DNA of 64,000 nt from Angiostrongylus vasorum (Eukaryota > Nematoda > Chromadorea > Rhabditida > Metastrongylidae): the NCBI GenBank assembly GCA_018806985.1, contig JADANN010000433.1, positions 124,001 through 188,000 of the forward strand, written 5' to 3'. The notes under the pieces are model-generated. The model did not search any database. It saw only the letters and a list, made by a program, of their open reading frames with translations, and had not been told where the DNA came from. Below, piece by piece: positions 23,999 through 38,900 of the stretch (position 1 is the stretch's first letter; each line of letters starts with the position of its first letter). Position numbers and translations under genes: made by a program.

Positions 23999-24290
23999 AA
24001 GGGCACATGTGGCGCAGCGGTTGGAGGCGCCACTGCGACACACACGTGGAACCGCTCCCGGCGCCCATAGCCCACCAAGCTCTCCATCTCTCCGGAGTCG
24101 GCAAATTCGTCCCAGACTTGTCTGCGAGGATAGCAGCACTGGCTCGATACATCGATAGGCCACTGCGAGTCATTGTAAAGGCCACATATGCATTCAATCA
24201 CCTACAACGATACTTAATGAAGTCGAATGCATGGCGTATCCCTCAGGGGATTGATCAACGCCGAGAGCTTTGTCCTTTTATCGTTTATTC
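23999..24290 (+). repeat. SINE family B, well preserved
   Basis: The head is GGCACATGTGGCGCAGCGG with the B-box-like GTGGAACCGCTCCC, then a full body (CCCAGACTTGTCTGCGAGGA) and tail (GATTGATCAACGCCGAGAGC, TTGTCCTTTTATC). This is one of the best copies for building a consensus. Confidence 0.75.
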
Positions 24291-24924
24291 CAGTTATATT
24301 TCCATATTTCGAAAAATTTTTGCGAAGACTTTTATCCAGTCATGTGTAATTCCCCGCGAATAGTCGACCATGTGGTGACTTGGTCAACGGGCAACACGGG
24401 TACTCTTCGATTAACGCTTTAGCTGAGCGACTGTATAGTAATCTTAAGAAACAGGTGGCTCGTTTTGTGTGAAGTAGTGATTTGCTTTACATTTTTCGCT
24501 TACCAGTGTTTCAACGCATAATCCTTAGAATGCTTGGCAGTAAGCGAATTTTACCTTCAATGCCGATTTAGGCAAAGGGCACAATCAATAAACTGACAAA
24601 ATAATGCATTGAAAAAAAGGTTCGGGTTCGCGTCCAACAACATTGAACAATTAGCCGATTTGGGAGGTCACATCCTACACACGAATCGCATAAAAATCCC
24701 CACAAGATAGTTCAGGCATTGACCATTTCTAGAACCCCAGGAATGAGTTTCTAGTATTGACCAATCAATAATTCAGTGTTTTCTTCGTAAGCCAACCAGA
24801 TGATCGGACCGTCAAAGTCTTGAAGCGTTCTGGATAAACTTCCAAAAAATCCAGCTGTGAACCGCAATGAAGAATCGTCTAATCTCGTCATTAATAATCA
24901 ATACCTTTTCGGATTATTAAACTA

Positions 24925-25000
24925 ACATGGAGCTGATGAAGAGGTATATTTGGCCAACATTTCGGCGTCTTTGTCTTACTCAGAGCCGATGGTCAGAGTC
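24925..25000 (-). repeat. Fold-back family D fragment with ribozyme-like core
   Basis: The minus strand reads CTGAGTA (24,983-24,977), AGACAAAGACGCC, GAAATGTTGGCC, a diverged copy of the core in the fold-back element at 39.4 kb. Family D is my label. Confidence 0.4.
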
Positions 25001-25039
25001 GATGGTCCACAATCGTTCCTTCTCACGTTGTCGGTCTTA

Positions 25040-25318
25040 AAGGATGAAGGATAAAGCTCACGGTGTTGGTTAATCTTTAAGGGGTGCGCCGTGTACTCGA
25101 CTTCATTAAGCATCGTTAGAGGTGATTGCATGCATACCTGGCCTTTAGAATGACTCGTGGTAGCCTACTGATGTATTGAGCCAGTGCTGCTACCCTCCCA
25201 GACAAGTCCTGGCACCAATTTGTCGCCTCGGATAGATGGAAGGCTTGGTGAGCCAAGCGGGCAGGGATCGACCCCATATAGGGGGCCTCCGACCACTGCG
25301 CTACACGCGCCATTGCGC
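25040..25318 (-). repeat. SINE family B
   Basis: On the minus strand the head is GGCGCGTGTAGCGCAGTGG, then the body (GGACTTGTCTGGGAGGGTAG, TCAATACATCAGTAGGC) and the tail (AACACCGTGAGCTTTATCC). Confidence 0.7.
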
Positions 25319-25724
25319 AGGTGGAAGTCGGCTAATAAAGTGTTTATGTATTAAGTTCTATCTGCTAAGGTTATGAAAGTGTTTAAATGAGTGGATTGTG
25401 TGTCCTCCATCCTCTATAGAAAGTGAAACATCCGCACACATACAAATTACGTATCTGTACAGAAATGCAATACACAATATAACAACCGAAGTTCGATTCT
25501 AAAGATAAACACCGATTCCTACACTCTACATATGAACTACAAAGGAGCATTACACCAACAGTTAACGAGGTTTTTTGACTGAAGTAAATCGAATTTCAAT
25601 ACCAAAAATAATACCAAGTGACAGCATACTCGTCTTTGAAACAGCATTAAAAATTTACATGAGGCATATAAAAGGAAACAATCGAGCCCAAAATGGACGA
25701 CAGATAGCGATTAATTGCAAAGCC

Positions 25725-26705
25725 TATCCGATACGTTGCTTTCTTGTTCAGCAATCGCAGGGTTGTTATACAGCATACGTTTACTTCCTTACAAAAACAC
25801 ATACAACACAACCATAGCTAACGGTTCGGCAGAAGAGCCTTCTTCAGAGCCTGGAAGGGTATACTGATCAACAGCTTCTCGAAAAACCGGCCGTTTTTTA
25901 AGTGCCTTTCACTGAAGAAGAACAGCTGATCAGAGTGGCATCTGGTCGATGACTGCACCACCCCACATCACAAATCGATGGGAAGACATGGGGCGAGATC
26001 AAATGTGGTCTCGGGGAATTCCTCCCTGCTGTTCTTTTTTAGGGTTTTGGCATTTATCTAAAAAGCCTTAAGAACCTTGCGCACTGTTGTTTAGGCATCC
26101 TGTGCGAGAACAGTGACTTTTGCTTCAAAATCGTCTCCGCTATGCTTTTTGAATCCTATGCGTGTCTAGTGGGATACCTTGTCTTGCTTTTCGTCTTCCA
26201 TCTAGGTGTTCTTTTATGCGGATACATAAAGGTCTGCTCGTTTCGCCAATATATTCATCTCCGCAAGTATTACAAGAGATCAGGTACGATATACCTTCTT
26301 GAGGTTTTTTTTGGATAAATGCCAAGAGCCCTGCAATGAATAGTAGGGAGGAAGGCCCAGAGGTTACACGCGATCTGGCCCTGTATCTTCGCATCGATTT
26401 TTGATGTGGGTTGGCGCAGTCATCAGCCACATGCGACTCTAATCAGACGTTCTTTTCTTCCTCAGTGGAATACACTTAAAAACGGTGGGTTTTCGAGAAG
26501 CTGTTGATCATATGATTACCACGTAAATTTCTGTCAGGCTCTGAAGAAGGCAATACTGCCGAAACGTCATCTACGGTTGTGTTGTATGTGTTTTTTGTAT
26601 GGAAGTAAACGTATGCTGCTTAACAACCTCGCGATTGCTGAACAAGAAAACTGCGCATTGATATTCCAATGCCGAAGTTCACAGAAAGTCGATCCTGGGA
26701 ACCTA
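25725..26705 (-). mobile_element. Penelope-like element remnant with GIY-YIG endonuclease
   Basis: A minus-strand frame at 26,430-26,140 ends with ISYLISCNTCGDEYIGETSR and RIKEHLDGRR, the GIY-YIG endonuclease signature of Penelope-like elements (YLISC, CGDEYIGET, EHL). It is flanked by inverted arms: 25,740-25,900 (TTGTTCAGCAATCGC, GTATACTGATCAACAGCTTC) mirrors 26,480-26,660 (GAGAAGCTGTTGATCA, GCGATTGCTGAACAAG). Each arm carries a CTGAAGA core, at 25,841-25,847 (-) and 26,541-26,547 (+). The RT part is missing. Confidence 0.7.
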
Positions 26706-26964
26706 CCCGATATTTAAGAGTGAAAACGTTTGCTTTTATAACGGCCAACACTTTCGTACATTTGTGGTGTCAGAGTAGGCAACGTGATCCACCATCGACG
26801 CCTGGCGGGCACAATCACAGCGTTCGTGACTGATGGCTGCCACCAAAACGCGATTAGGCGGTTGAATAAACTCCAGCAACCGATTGCGTGCCAATTCCGC
26901 TGTGAACAGCATCGTATCAGCAGCAACTTGTCATTAGTTTAGATGTTACTGCAGACATGCAAAA

Positions 26965-29900
26965 TCATTTCTTCAATCTCAGCGATTCAAGACGAGCCGG
27001 TTTGCGCGCACTATGCGATCGACCGTAGATATCATCGGCATACACCACACCACTGAGTAAGTTATTGAATGTGGTCGTTTTATTAGGAAAATATGACTTG
27101 ACACCTAAAAAGCAAAAATAACTCTTGTTATAGGCATACTTATGCGAGTAAACAAAATATCTAGAGTACAAATATCCAAAATCCAGGAAATCACAGTAGT
27201 TAAACCAGTAAATCTCTGGAGAATGGAAATTAGGGGTCCGTATAACCAGTGAAGATGGACAACCCAAGTACCCATGTAGAGGTACAAGAAAGGAAAATGC
27301 CAAGGCTGAACAGAAATATCAGACGAAAAACTCGAGGGCATACCTAGAGTCCTTGTGTGGTCGCCTTGATACTTATTGAGCACATTAGACTGTCGAATTG
27401 GTTTAAAATAGTTGTTAGCAATATCTTCTTCTTCGCTTTTTAGCAAGTTTCTGGAATTAAAAGTAAATTGCAGAGAGCTTTGACCGTTTGTAATTTCACT
27501 AGAACTATGCATAATATTTCTAAGTGTTGAACTATGATGCGCAACCAAGGAGTTTAGCACTGGCATGGTCGCCTAAGATTAGAAAGATATCTCCCTCGCC
27601 AACCTGTAGAATGTATTTCAACAAGAAACTGTGTTGACTCGCCCACTATTCGTGGAGACGGGTTACCTAAGCACGCGTTTTCAAAAAATCTTAACCTATT
27701 CGTGACGCCATTAACACTATGGTATCCATTTTCAGTTCAGTGGGTTCCAAAGTTATATGTCCATTATAATCTCAGTATGCATATCCATTCTATTAGTAAT
27801 TTAAAGAGAGAAAAGTAGGAAAAGAGCAGAAAACCCATTTCTACACCTAATGATTTACAGAAATCCTTCTATCGGAAGTTCGTAGACTGGTAGTTTGACT
27901 AACGATTAACTGTTATCTCATTTCAATCGTTATTATAAAACATGCTTATTGTTTGAGATGTCCGGGTGCAGAAATGCTGAAATAGAGCGGACATAAGCTG
28001 CAAAATCCTTCCAGTTGCTCACAAAGACGTGTCTGCGAGATGGACCATAGTAACACACAGGTATATAGTAGCACACATGCCAGTCATACCAATACAACTA
28101 TAGAGCAAAGTCTCTTCTACAATCCTGTCATGTCGCTAAGTCTTCAAGTTCTCTAAATTATTTTTTTTAAAGTTTAATTTAAGGGGGAAGTTTTTTAAAA
28201 AATTATCGTCCGCCTTCAGATAATCGGTAAATCAGCAACCGACGTTAAATTAGGCGCCATCGCGAAAAGGTTGAAGATAAGGAAATGAAGAAATGTTTAG
28301 TGTGAAACTGGCTATTCGATGATTTCGAGCCTTAAGGAATAAAGAAGACGGAAGAAAAAGCTGCATTTGTAGAGCATTCAAAATTTATAAAAAGTACAAA
28401 GTTGCTACCAATAGTCCTGCCATATATTGATTAAAAATAAACATAAAAAACTCACACGTCTAAGTTTAGAACTCTCATCGTCGTATGAACTACGGGGCAT
28501 AGGCTCGGGTTTGTTAGTTGAAGTGACTCCTGCCAATGAGACCTCATTAAAAGGTTAACAGATTACAACACAGTTCTACTAGCCTCAGTAAATATTTGGT
28601 GAGGTGGGAAGTGAAAAATAGGCACCGCTTGGAGAATAATAGACGAATAATTAAGTAGATTGCAAAAACAAGCATCATTTGTGAAGACACTACACCTCAC
28701 TTTACTAGAAAGGCAACACTCGTGACAGTAATAAAACGATGTTATAAATTCGTGAAAAAAAACTGTTCCAAGGACCGACTTTCTATTAACCTCGGTATCG
28801 GATTATAAATAAGATTATACAATGAATTATAATAGGGATTATTATAAAATAAACAACATGATAAAATCAATCTTAATAAGGGTTATAAAGGAAATTTTTG
28901 AAATTCCCAGGACAGACTTTCTCTTTACCTCGGCATTGGTTTTTTGTATGGAAGCAAACGTATGTAGTGTAACAACGTCGCTACTGCTGAGAAAGAAAAT
29001 GTGTTTAGGGTCAATAATATGCCAGAAAGGTCTAGAGTCACCGGGTTGGGAGGCAAGGCGCTTCATGACGGTGCACTGGCAACTAGAATTCGGTCCACTT
29101 ATCCTACTAACACACCCTATTTCTAGAGACATCTTGCGTAGGATCAGCTACGCTTGTGTTGTATATGTGTTTTGTACGAAGGAAAAAAAAAACTTTGTGA
29201 AGTTTGTAAGTTCACCTAGATGTTCATGGGTAATGCTATGTAAAAATATTTCTAAATGTTAAAATACTCATTATTATCCCCTAGAATTGATAGTTTTATC
29301 CATTATTTCTATCTGTACTTTTACTACTTACACGTTTTTACGTTTGCGTTTAAGGTACATTTTGAAAACGGTGGATGTTTAATTGATACCATTGTGTGTT
29401 GTCGGTAGCACTGTTCGCGATGTGCTCATTTCTGGCAGAATCCAACGTCCTTCATCCTCATTCCACATTGAGTCCTTCTTCACTTTTTCGATATTGTAGT
29501 AATTGCATTCCTAGGCAATTTTTGGTGGCCAGATGGTAATTTGATAACAAAAATGATGATAAAATGAATCAGTAGTTTTCAACATTGCTAATTCTTACTT
29601 TTCTTATTGACGGCTGTATTTTCTCAAGGATCTGCGTTAGGAGTTTTAGTTGTTGGTCTTGTTTTCTAATCGTATCCAGATAGTCGAGCCGATCAAGTTC
29701 GAATTCTCCTTGTAAATCCTCAACTTCGCTTTCCAGAGCTTTCGCCTGTAAACAAACCCGAGACCGAACCATGAAGTCGAAATAAACTTCCAAGAACTAT
29801 TCCAATGTTTCACATCTTCATTATATCCGAACGTCATCTTTCTCGAACACTTCTTTGGACTTGAATCTCTTCTTTCGAGCATTTCATCCAGTCTCTCAGC

Positions 29901-32900
29901 TTTTCAACTATTTACCAAATTTCCTCATAAAGCAACCGGGCTTCAATAATTTTTACAAGCCACCAGAAGTGTTTATGAATTTCTAAGCACAAATTTGTAC
30001 GCTCATTTGTTTTCAAAAATTTTCCATGCGTAGCATGTAACAATTCCCAAAGCCGACGTCCTATTAACTTCAGCATTGATTGATAATTCGATGTTTTTTC
30101 TTCGACAAGCAAACATGAGGTGGTATCACGGATTTCATTAGCATAGAACAGCCAAAGTTTCGGCGGTTTCACCTTTTTCAGAGCCTGGAAAGGTCAAACT
30201 GGTGTGCAATGTACTCAGTCAAACACTTTCATAACCTTAGCGGATAGGGCTTGACGGTTTCCTGCTTAATGTTACTTTAGCCTTTGACCTTATAGAATCG
30301 CAAATTAAAATTGACCCACCCATTATTCTCCTCCAAAGGGAATCCTCAAGGCATTGAACGCAATAAGATTCCTTCGACTTGCACATCTTCAATTGCTCGT
30401 ACATGTTGCCTTGCTTGAACCAACGATAGGCGCATAGTAGTCGCGTTTCGAAGGCCAGTACTTGTTGGCTATCCTTTGGTAGGCCACATACATCATGTAG
30501 TCGCCGGTGTTTAGGAGGCAGCGTAGGAGGAAAAAATTTTTGATTTACGATTCTATTAGGTCGAATGATAAAGTAGCCCTAAGCAGAAAATTGTTAAGAC
30601 TTATCCGCTGAGGTTAAGTGTTTGGCTGAGTAGATTGCATGCCAATTCGACCTCTCCAGGCTCTGCAGAAGGCAAAACCACAGAACCTACTGCTGTTGTG
30701 TGCTAATGAATTCTATAATGCCAACCTCGTGTTTGCTTATCCAAGAAAAACAGTTAATTTCTAGACATAATTCTGCACCAAACAGCCGTCAGCTTCTTTC
30801 GATCGATCTAACCATTAAAAAGTTTTTTCCTCGTACGCGCAAAACAGAATTTTCGTACACAACAGGAACGATAATCTCTATGAAAAATAAGAAAGTATTC
30901 TAAATAAGTCTTTGAGGAACTTAGCGTCATACCCGTTGCCCTCATTTCATTTTTTTTCTTCTAGAAAATAACAAACAGAAATTTTATTATTGACGAACGG
31001 AAGATTGTATCGAATGGCCACGATAGAATGGAACGCTTTAGTGAGCGTTGAGCTGATTTTCCTGCAGACAATCAATTCTACTGAAGAAGGCGGAAGCGAA
31101 TAAAAAAGTGTAAAAGGACTCTATTGAACAATCTTGAAAGAGTAGAGCCATTGGCTGAAAAGAAATAAAACTGTTAGCTTACCCGATTTTTCTCACGTTG
31201 CAATTCAGAGGTGACTGCGTCGAGTTTTTCTTGTGTTGAACTGTACACTTGTAGAAGCGGATCATCCCGATGCACGTTGAGGGCTGCTAAAAGTTCTCTT
31301 TTTTTTATTTTTAAATAAATGTAATAGAATATCGAAAGGATAAAGCTATCGGCGTTGATCAATCCCCTGAGGGATGCGGTATGCATTCGACTTCATTAAG
31401 CGTCATTTAAAGGTGATTGAATGCATATCTGGCCTTTACAATGGCTCGCGGTGGCCTACCGATGTATCGAGCCAGTGCTGCTATCTTCTCAGACAAGTGT
31501 GGTACCAATTTGCTCACCCCGGAGGGATGGAGAGCTTGGTGGGCCATGGGTGTGATCGATTCCACGTGTGTGTTGCGGAGCGCCTCCTACCACTGCGCCA
31601 CACGCACCCTCACGGAATATTAGATAGCATAAATGTTTACTTTACTGTTACTGGTCCTGGTTTGTTACCCGCTTTCTTATCCATTACATTGTACTCATAC
31701 ATGGCATGTGATCACATTGCTTTACTGATTTGGTCAACAGCTGTTTCGATCTTTAGTTTAATTATTTATCACGCCATATCTCTCCGATCATGGTAGGGAT
31801 GCATTGTTAGACAGTCTGGTTACTGAAGGAGCTTTCCATGCTTTTTAAAAGAAGGTCTTTTTATCGAGGCTACAGTGAAACCAAATATCGAAGTGAAATC
31901 GAACTCGATTATGAAATCGGAATGGCATGTAGTGAAATCTATCGAAATTATGATGAACTTCCACCACTTAATCATGAAGTAATCCGGAAATCATTTTCCT
32001 GCATAAACTGTGTCGAAATCTTACCAAGGATTATAAGCTTTCTCAGGGGTTCCGCTTAGAGTTTCGCGCTTTTTTTAACCATTTTTCCTAACAAAGCACC
32101 AAGGGACAGTGTGTAGACGAAGGAGAATCTCGTAAAACTCGTTTATCATGAAATTAACTCATACGCCGTAAATCTCTTGAACCATGACATCGCTGTTATG
32201 CCAAAGCGATGCAGGTTTTCATAAGCCCCGTAGGACGTTATAAAAAATGGCATCCCAGAAAACGTAGAAACCTAGCGTTTTGCGAAGAACTATAACAATA
32301 ATATATCATGGTCCATTGCGCCGTTATCTACAGCTCTGTTGATTAATTGTACTTTGGAACGGGCTAACACTGTCTGCTCGAGATTATGAGAGGAACATGG
32401 TGAGGTACAATTATGTGAGAAAAGGCGACGATATATTCTCGAGTCGTTGCTGAATCTTCGTATAAACTCCGTTATCTGCATGAATGACCGTTGCAAAACA
32501 ACATACCGAAAGCTGGAAGTGTAGGGACCTTCATGACATTTGAGGACGAAGCAAAGAAACACTATCGAGCAATAATGATACAATTGCTACCAGACTTGCT
32601 GGGAAAAACTCCTTATGACCCATGAAGCTCGACGACTACTTGTGGTTATCACGAGAAAGCCCCAGGAAAGTTTTATCGGCATTCTAAGAGGGATCACTAG
32701 CCGGCATTCAACGACACTCAAGAAGAAGCCGAAACCCTTACGGGGCCACATAGTCCACATATAAATCTGAAAACCGTCGATAATGGGTGGTAGACAAGGA
32801 ATAGGCGAAAGAAGTGCTGTGATTCGCAAAATACAAGGTAACGCGTAATAAAAAATTAATAAATCAATTGACAAACAATTAACGATAATGGTGACGACCA

Positions 32901-35900
32901 TAATAATCTCCAACTCACCTGCTAATCGCTGCATCTTTGTCTCAGCGTCCTTAAGTTTTTTCGTTCTCTTTTCTTTTAGTTGTTCGTTATCCGCCTATAA
33001 CATTTTGGGCGTTTTTTCCTTCCCTTCTCTTTTTTCTCTAAAGCTTTAATACTCATGAAAAAAAATTTTTCCCGAGTTCATATCCATTGCCTACAGCTCG
33101 CGTCACTAGATTTAAAAAATTTCAGCTTTTAAAAAGAAAATTCAAGAAATCGATACCAGTTCTCCTCCAACAAACTGCTGTTGTAGTTGCTGTAGCTTTC
33201 GGGCTGCTTCGTTAGGATCTAAGCCTTCTATGGTGTCCAGGTCAGAATTCGCCTGACAGTAAGTAATTGCTGACTATGGGATTAAAAAATTTAGTTCATA
33301 CTTGAAACCAGTGGCGAAAAGAAGAAGTGAGTTCGAAATTTGCATATGAAAACATATTTCACCAACTTTTTCGTATTGTTCCTTCAGCACCTGAAGTTCG
33401 TGAGCTAGTTCAGCCTTGCTCATTTGCTCCTTGTGGTACTCCTCTCTAAAACAAATAAGTTTACTAGCAATTTACAAAAAAGGCTGCAAGAATTCTTTAG
33501 GCTTAGCACGAATAGTTGGCAAAGTGTTGCTTGCAAGAAAGCGGAGCATAAAAGTGGTAAATTGGTTATCACAACGTGATAAATTAGAGAGTTAGAATTA
33601 AAAAGTAACAAAATCAATATTCAGTGCCTAGTATGTCCACACTTTCTATCCATTTCGTTTTCCCGATTTTAAATTTTTTGCCCTCTATTTCCAAAAAGAA
33701 GGACGGAAAATTCATTTCTTCACAATGAATTTGCCATGATCCAGGGTTTCTTACCTCAATTCTCTCATTGTCTCCTCAAGCTCTTCGCGTAACTTCGCCC
33801 TTTCGGCTTCGATATCGAACGGAACTATCGATGCTGCTGAAAATTGTCGTAGTTTACTTCGCTTCCAAAAGAAAAATCCAAATCCCCATAAAAATCTCAT
33901 GCATACATAGTAGCTGGTGGCTTATAGTAGCCGTCTCTGGCCTATCACAACCAATCGATACCGCGCATTTTTTTGTTACCATAAAAAGGTGGCGAACGGT
34001 TATCATTATTATTATCACTATTATTGTCATTATTATTGTTGTTACTATTATTATCACGCAAAGTCCTTAGTTAAAAGATGAGGGTGTGATGTAACCTACT
34101 CCATATTACTGTTTACTCCCCCCATCGCAACACCTTCTCCTTTGCCTTAACACAGGACAACAACAAAATAAATAAACGTTTTCATCCCTTTCATGTAAAA
34201 TGCTTTATTAGATGTGTTTGCCAAACTAATCTCTGACTGAAGATTGTGAGCAGGCAAACGAAAACTTGAAAAGAAAGAGAAACCATTTGCTGGTGCAAGC
34301 AACGCCTTAAGGCGCTCGATCTCCTCTTGATACTCTCTGAGTAAGGCATCTTTCGGATCCTCGTTGATCTTTGGTTTATTCTTAATGTTCTTCGCACGAT
34401 TCGCATATCTAGAATAACTGATATTGTAAAGCCAAAAAATAAAGTGTTCACCGCTGTTCAATCTTGTGCTTACCATGATTTAATTTCCATTCGTAGGGGA
34501 AGCTGAATGCAAATTTGGCCTACACAATGATTTTTGGTGGCTTAGTATTATACATTTAGTACTTTTATGCTTCTACAATATCTGGTACCAATTTGCTGAT
34601 CCTGCGTAGAGGTATAAGGGTGGTTCGCTGAAGCAGGGGCCTGGGGCCAAACCAGTGATCATAATTGTAGTGCAGGACACCTCTGACCACTGTGTTATAA
34701 GCCTTCATGTAACAATGCATGCAACAATGCTTTAGTGTTAAGTAGATGAAAAAACAGGTTAATGTCGGCGTTAATGGATGCTGGTGAAATTCTGAACGTG
34801 GTGAATATACCTGAGTGTCGATAACGTCTCATCATAATTATTATCAGAAGGCGAGATGCATGCTATCATTATGGTCTTCGTATTACCTCCAAGCGAATCC
34901 TAAACAGATTTCTAAGCGCGCTGGTTTTAAAACAATCCATAAAGTCAAGTATTCTTCGTAAATCACTCTACATTGCAGCACCTATCATTAAAAATCATAA
35001 AAAGAATCATGAGTTGAGTATAATTGCGGCATGCATTCTGAAGATCACTGTAGAAATGTTAAGCATGCATAAATCGTTCTCCAAAGAATCCGTACTTTGT
35101 GAAACAATCGTAATGATGCTGAGATATTTGCAAAACTACGGACCGCAAGTGTCTGCGGTGGGGAACGAACGCGCTATTGTCCCTTCCAGGGAGTAACGTG
35201 CTCACTACCACACCATGCAGGTCCTTTGTTTCGCCTGTCTATCAGCTAGTTCTATCGATTTTTTTGCCATCAGCAATCACCCGTCAACAGGGATTGATCT
35301 GGGGAGCCATAGTCGGCATTGAACCCAGTCAAGCTGAGGCTACAGCTGAAATTCACAATGTTGACTTTTTATTCACTGCCTCTTACTAGTTTTTTACCGC
35401 AGGGTATTATTTGTGAAACAGCCATAATGATGCTGAAATATTTGCAAAACTCTGGACCGCAGGTGCCTATGGTGGGGAACGAACGTGCTATTGTCCTTTC
35501 CGGGGAGTAACGCGTTCACCACCACACCATGCGGGTCCTTCGTTTCGCCTGTCTCTCAGCACCATAGCCACCTGCGGTCCAGAGTTTTGCAAATATCTCA
35601 GCTTCGTTGAAGTTATATTTCGCAATATACCCTGCCATCAAAAAAGAGTAGGCAGTAGGCAAAAAGGTTAAAATTGTGATTATAACTACAGCCTCAGCTT
35701 AACTGGGTTCAATGCCGATTTGGGCTCCCCAGATCAATCCCGTTGACGGGTGATTGCTGATGGCAAAAAGATCGATAGAACTAGCTGAGAGACAGGCGAA
35801 ACGAAGGACCCGCATGGTGTGGTGGTGAACGCGTTACTCCCCGGAAAGGACAATAGCGCGTTCGTTCCCCCACCATAGGCACCTGCGGTCCAGAGTTTTG

Positions 35901-38900
35901 CAAATATCTCAGCTTCGTTGAAACCATTAGTGTTAGTTGAATTTTATCTATTTGACCACTCAGATGTGTTGTCCGCAACATTTCTTCTATTCTCTTCATC
36001 ATCTAGCAAGCGTAATCCGTAGACATGGTCCTGTTCATTTCTGTTTTCGGCTTTGACCTAAGGATCCGTCACCTTTCTTTTCATATACAAAATAAATGCT
36101 AGTTGAGCGTGGTATTTAGCGTCTCGAATTACTGTGTTAGAGAGGTTTCAACCATTAGCAGCTGCAGGCCAATGTGGATTGGTTCAAGGATTATTGACGT
36201 CGAAAAACTAGTATACGTCCAGAAGCGTAGCGATTCTCACAGTTAATCGGCCGACCAGTAGAATGCCATGCAGCGAGCTGCACTGCTGTTCCTAACAACT
36301 TCATTTAACTCGCAAGTCTCATTGTTATTTAGTTACTTGGAGCCAGCACTTTCATATTTTGATTTGAACCTTTCATGTTTAACTCTAAAATTTTCAATCT
36401 TAATCTTTTTTATTTGCTGCCTACTTTTACTGAGAGACAGACGAAACGAAGGACCCGCATGGTGTGGTGGTGAACGCGTTACTCCCCGGAAAGGACAATA
36501 GCGCGTTCGTTCCCCACCGCAGACACCTGCGGTCCGGAGTTTTGCAAATATCTCAGCATCATCTTAGTTGTATTTCACATGATACTCCGCCGTTAAAAAA
36601 TTTAAAAAAAAGTAGGCAGCAAATAAAAAGATTAAAATTGTGATTTCAACTTCAGCCTCAGCTTAACTAGGTTCGTTGCCGATTTGATCTCCCTAGATCA
36701 GTCCCGTTGACGGGTGATTGCTGATGGCGCAGATCAATAGAACAATCTGAGAGACAGGCGAAACGAAGGACCCGCATGGTGTGGTGGTGAACACGTTACT
36801 CCCCGGAAAGGACAATAGCGCGTCCGTTCCCCACCGCAGACACCTGCGGTCCGGAATTTTGCAAATATCTCAACATGATCTTAGTTCTAAAATTTTCGTT
36901 CCATTTTTTCGTCGAAGTCATAGAGAAAATGTTTCAAAACACAAGAGCCAAAGCAATGTGCCTTTACAGATTGATATTTGTGTGGTATATAGAGATTTAG
37001 TGAAGAATGCATACTCAAGCTAATATTATCGACTTTATGAACATCATAGGTATATTTGGCTTCTCTTTTACTAATTTCTATTATCACCTGCAGTAATCGC
37101 GTGAGCTTTGAATCGCGATATGGGATATGCTTCGATTTCCCATCCACTAAAGCTGATATGACGTTTCCCAAAGCGGACAGCGATAAGTTGATTTTAGCAG
37201 CCTCTTTAAAACGATCCCCAGTGGCCCCCTGAAACACGAGGAAACCATTTTTCGTCCAGTTGCCTGTTCTCTACTTGAAATGCATTTCATTTTTTTCCAA
37301 CCTGTGTATGAAAACGCATAAAAAGGATAAAGGATAAAGTTTCGGCGTTGATCAATCCCTGAGGGATGCGCCATGCCATTCGACTTCGTTAAGTATCGTT
37401 GGAGGTGATTAAATGGATATCCGGCCTTCACTGACCCGACCGGTGACCCGCAGTGGCCTACCGAAGTATCGAGCCAGCGCTGCTATCCTCCCAGACAATC
37501 TTGATAGCAATCTTCCGACCCCGGTGGGATGGAAGGCATGATGGGTCATGGGCACGGGGCGGGGGGTCGATTCCACGTGTATGGCGCAATGGCGCCTCCA
37601 ACCATTGCGCCACACGCGCCCTTATGAAAATGAAAATGCACTGTTGAAGAATTTCGCTCCACTTCTAAACCATGTTATTCAAAAATTGGGATTAACAAAT
37701 TAACAAAGTACTAATGAATATGACAAAAGAATGCAATAATAAGTGGTCTGAGCCATACATGCGTCACATATGTGTCACGTCGTTTGTTAGACATGGGAAC
37801 GAGAAATTAATATTTGCACAGAAAAAGTACCGTTTCTACTGACAAATATAAAAACCAAAAAATAGACGACAATGATGGGAAAAGCGAAAGACAGAGTAAA
37901 CTTCGTAACTAAAACAATAAGTAAGGAAATTGGCAGGATTTCCTTAACTCTGTGATTTTTCCTCGTCAAAATCTGTTTGGAAAACTCTTGTCAGGTGGAG
38001 AGCAATAGAAGAAGAGTGAATGATTGAAAGCGTTACTACAACCATGAATGCTTAATCTATTGTGAAGTAATATTTAAAACAAGTTCATTAAATAAATAGC
38101 TGAAACAAATCAACATACTGAGGAGTGCTTGATAAAGAAAAGGTTTTTTTATGTCACAAAAAATTAAAGAACTACGAACGCCCACCGGTCTTAGATTGAC
38201 GTTCACTGCCTGCGAGATCGACAAGGTTCAGCTTTCCAGTTCGAATTGAACCGTTCTCCATCATCCCCTCCACATAGACAGTGAATATCGAATGGCTACG
38301 TGATGAATCCTAAACGGTAACGATCAGTATGAGTACAGCACGAAAATATGCCTAATCTACTTATCGCAGCACACAGTTGAAAAGGTAGGTATTGATTAAT
38401 TCTAACGAAAACGTTATTGCAGAGTCAGATATTCGAATTTAGTGAAGCATTTGATAGCGTTTCCAACTTCAAATGAGTTGTAGCCCAAAGTTCTAATCCC
38501 GTACACCGTTATTGATTCTACAAGCTTATAGAATATCGTCTTTTCTTTCAATTCGAATAGAATTTTATTAACGAACGATTCATGCAAGGGGTCTCATCGA
38601 ACGACAACACTTCGCCGTAGTTGGTTAGTGAATTGTCATTTTTTAAAGCACAGGTTCGTATCAGTTTACACTTCAAGTTCTGACCTACAAAAGGAAAAAG
38701 GTGCGAAATTAAAGCCTTTTCGTTTGTTCTTCGCCACTACTTTAAGATTAGTTCTCTGCGAGGTGATATGGCATTCCCCTCCCAACGGTTTACCGCCTCA
38801 TCGTGACTGGGAGGTGTTCCTGGGTGTCGGCCTGCCATATACAGCGGGGGGATTCGCCTCCTTGGCAGGGTCTCCCAAGCGGGGAAGGAGTCTGGCGTTT

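Noticed and set aside
23886..24363. Overlapping 60-118 codon frames on both strands
   Set aside because: They lie inside a SINE family B copy. The same frames recur at the other copies (10.7, 31.4, 37.5 and 55.5 kb) and are not genes.
33768..34070. 100-codon frame ending in isoleucine/valine repeats
   Set aside because: The end is a translated ATT tract, and the start overlaps an antisense osm-3 exon.
35085..36885. CRISPR-like array because of regularly repeated units
   Set aside because: Units are 170-300 bp, in both orientations and diverged, with tRNA-type promoters. This is a SINE cluster in a eukaryotic genome.
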